Assembly: GCA_030632925.1 (NCBI GenBank)
Contig: DAOVTU010000199.1
Coordinates: forward strand, 1 to 6,278
Direction of reading: 5' to 3'
From: Candidatus Krumholzibacteriia bacterium
GTDB taxonomy: Bacteria; Krumholzibacteriota; Krumholzibacteriia; LZORAL124-64-63
Length of the DNA: 6,278 nt
The notes under the pieces are model-generated. The model had not been told where the DNA came from. It ran no database searches and saw nothing but the letters and a program-made list of their open reading frames with translations. The position numbers and the translations under genes are program-made. Positions 5,500 through 6,278 of the stretch are shown one piece after another (positions within the stretch are counted from its first letter, which is position 1; each line of letters opens with the position of its first letter).

Positions 5500-5528
5500 A
5501 CAGTACCATCAGCAGTGAGGGATGTCAA
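5500..5528 (-). promoter_or_regulatory. sigma70-type promoter for the trpS-scpAB operon
   Basis: A perfect TTGACA (-35, 5528-5523) is followed after exactly 17 bp by TACTGT (-10, 5505-5500), and TGG directly before the hexamer makes it an extended -10. The expected start site is near 5493, giving a leader of about 84 nt before the GTG of trpS. It lies in the only substantial gap on the coding strand, which supports it as the operon promoter. Confidence 0.6.
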
Positions 5529-5542
5529 AGACCAGGCGGGAC

Positions 5543-5577
5543 GGGCGAAAATAAGCCAACCGCAGCCTATTTTGCCC
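5543..5577 (-). repeat. imperfect inverted repeat over the xerD stop codon
   Basis: On the minus strand GGGC-AAAATA and TATTTT-CGCCC face each other around GGCTGCGGTTGGCT, giving two stem blocks (4 and 6 bp) interrupted by a bulged base. The TAG of the recombinase gene lies inside the structure. There is no T-tract after it, so it is not a standard terminator; a 3'-end stabilising structure or chance are both possible. Confidence 0.35.
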
Positions 5578-6278
5578 GCGGATGAGCCTCCAGCCAGGCG
5601 CTGGTCAGCCAGGACCGATCCAGGTGGGTGTAGATCTCGGTGGTGCTGATATCGGCGTGGCCCAGCAGCTCCTGCACCACTCTCAGATCTGCCCCGCCTT
5701 CAAGGAGATGCGTCGCGTAGCTGTGGCGCAGGGTATGGGGTGAAAGGGACTCCGGCAATCCGGCCGCCGCCCCTGACCGTTTGATCAGCGTCCAGACCGA
5801 AACCCGCGACAGCCGGCCCCCACGCTGGTTTAAAAAAACGGCCGCATTGGCCTTCTTGCCGGTCATTTGCCGCCGCCCCGCCTGCAGCCAGGCCTGGAGG
5901 GCGTCCAGGGCCGGCCCGCCGACCGGCACCAGACGCTGCTTGCGCCCTTTGCCGCGCAAAAGCAAGGTGCCTTCTTCGGTATCCAGATCAGGCACATCCA
6001 TCCCGCACAATTCGCTCACTCTGCAACCACACCCGTACAGGACTTCCAGGATGGCCCGGTCACGCTGGGCCGCCGGTTCCTGACCGGAAACCGTTTCAAT
6101 CAGCCGCACGACCTGCTCCACACCGAGCACATCGGGCAGCTTGCGGCCCCGGCGGGGTGCGGCGATGGTCGCGGTCGGGTCGGCCGGCACCATGTCCTCC
6201 GCTTCCAGAAAGCGATAAAACGACCGGATGGTCGAAAGCAGCCGGGCCCGTGAAGCTGCGGCCAGATCACCGGTGCAG
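5567..6278 (-). CDS. xerD: tyrosine recombinase XerD, 5' end outside the window
   Basis: XerD works with XerC at dif to resolve chromosome dimers at division. The frame is open to the right edge, so the visible 236 residues are the end of the N-terminal SAM-like domain (ARLLSTIRSFYRFLEAED, about 11-28) and the whole catalytic domain; an internal Met at 6193 is not the real start. In visible-residue numbering the active site is complete: Arg86 in GCGCRVSELCGM, Lys110 in GKGRKQRLVP, His181 and Arg184 in SPHTLRHSYATHLLEGGADL, His207 in LLGHADISTTEIYTH and nucleophile Tyr216. The C-terminal AHPRAK resembles the end of E. coli XerD (HHPRA) more than XerC, hence the symbol; XerC or a single-Xer system remains possible. 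The gene precedes trpS by 157 bp on the same strand, and its C-terminal sequence is normal with no frameshift. Confidence 0.93.
   Translation of the reverse strand, partial: CTGDLAAASRARLLSTIRSFYRFLEAEDMVPADPTATIAAPRRGRKLPDVLGVEQVVRLIETVSGQEPAAQRDRAILEVLYGCGCRVSELCGMDVPDLDTEEGTLLLRGKGRKQRLVPVGGPALDALQAWLQAGRRQMTGKKANAAVFLNQRGGRLSRVSVWTLIKRSGAAAGLPESLSPHTLRHSYATHLLEGGADLRVVQELLGHADISTTEIYTHLDRSWLTSAWLEAHPRAK

Noticed and set aside
5410..5509. Hydrophobic short leader peptide (MVLFLLPG...) containing one Trp codon, as a trp-type attenuator upstream of trpS.
   Set aside because: Its ATG overlaps the predicted promoter spacer and would not be in the distal transcript; it has a single Trp codon in this stretch, and the frame runs on into trpS rather than ending as a leader peptide would.
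5410..5566. T-box riboswitch for trpS.
   Set aside because: The leader is about 84 nt at most, far shorter than a T-box, and I see no T-box core sequence or terminator.

Overview
The window is a densely packed stretch of bacterial chromosome in which every recognisable gene lies on the minus strand. Read in the direction of transcription (right to left) the order is xerD (5' end outside the window), a 157-bp gap with promoter-like sequence, trpS, scpA, scpB, an RsuA/RluB-family pseudouridine synthase gene, hisC, and a type I-beta DAHP synthase gene whose 3' part runs off the left edge. The sequence is moderately GC-rich by eye. It uses ATG, GTG and TTG starts with recognisable Shine-Dalgarno sequences. 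I see no tRNA, rRNA, CRISPR array, insertion sequence or phage gene. The gene set is core genome, and the order trpS-scpA-scpB-rluB followed by aromatic amino-acid genes suggests a free-living, prototrophic bacterium of moderately high GC. I cannot name the phylum from this alone.

Right part (5410-6278): the catalytic domain of a XerD-like recombinase, then the only sizeable intergenic gap. The gap holds a near-ideal sigma70-type promoter (TTGACA, 17 bp, extended -10 TACTGT), a second promoter-like pair, and a leader in which two mutually exclusive hairpins can be drawn, one of them pairing with the trpS ribosome-binding site.

Middle (1742-5409): trpS, scpA, scpB and rluB follow each other with gaps of 4 and 2 nt or a 4-nt TTGA overlap, so they look like one translationally coupled operon joining tRNA charging, chromosome condensation (the kleisin and winged-helix partners of SMC) and rRNA modification. 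TrpS carries four cysteines arranged much like the [4Fe-4S] site of Thermotoga maritima TrpRS. ScpA has acidic extensions at both ends. ScpB has an unusually long acidic C-terminal tail encoded by a degenerate in-frame 15-bp tandem repeat.

Left part (1-1701): hisC and the DAHP synthase gene overlap by one base (TGATG). They probably belong to the same long transcription unit and point to aromatic amino-acid biosynthesis. The DAHP synthase starts close to its TIM barrel and has no room for the N-terminal ferredoxin-like regulatory domain of the Thermotoga-type enzyme.

I found no evidence of a previously undescribed system. The most useful leads are the predicted Fe-S TrpRS, the repeat-encoded ScpB tail with the matching acidic ScpA ends, the trpS leader, and the short DAHP synthase.
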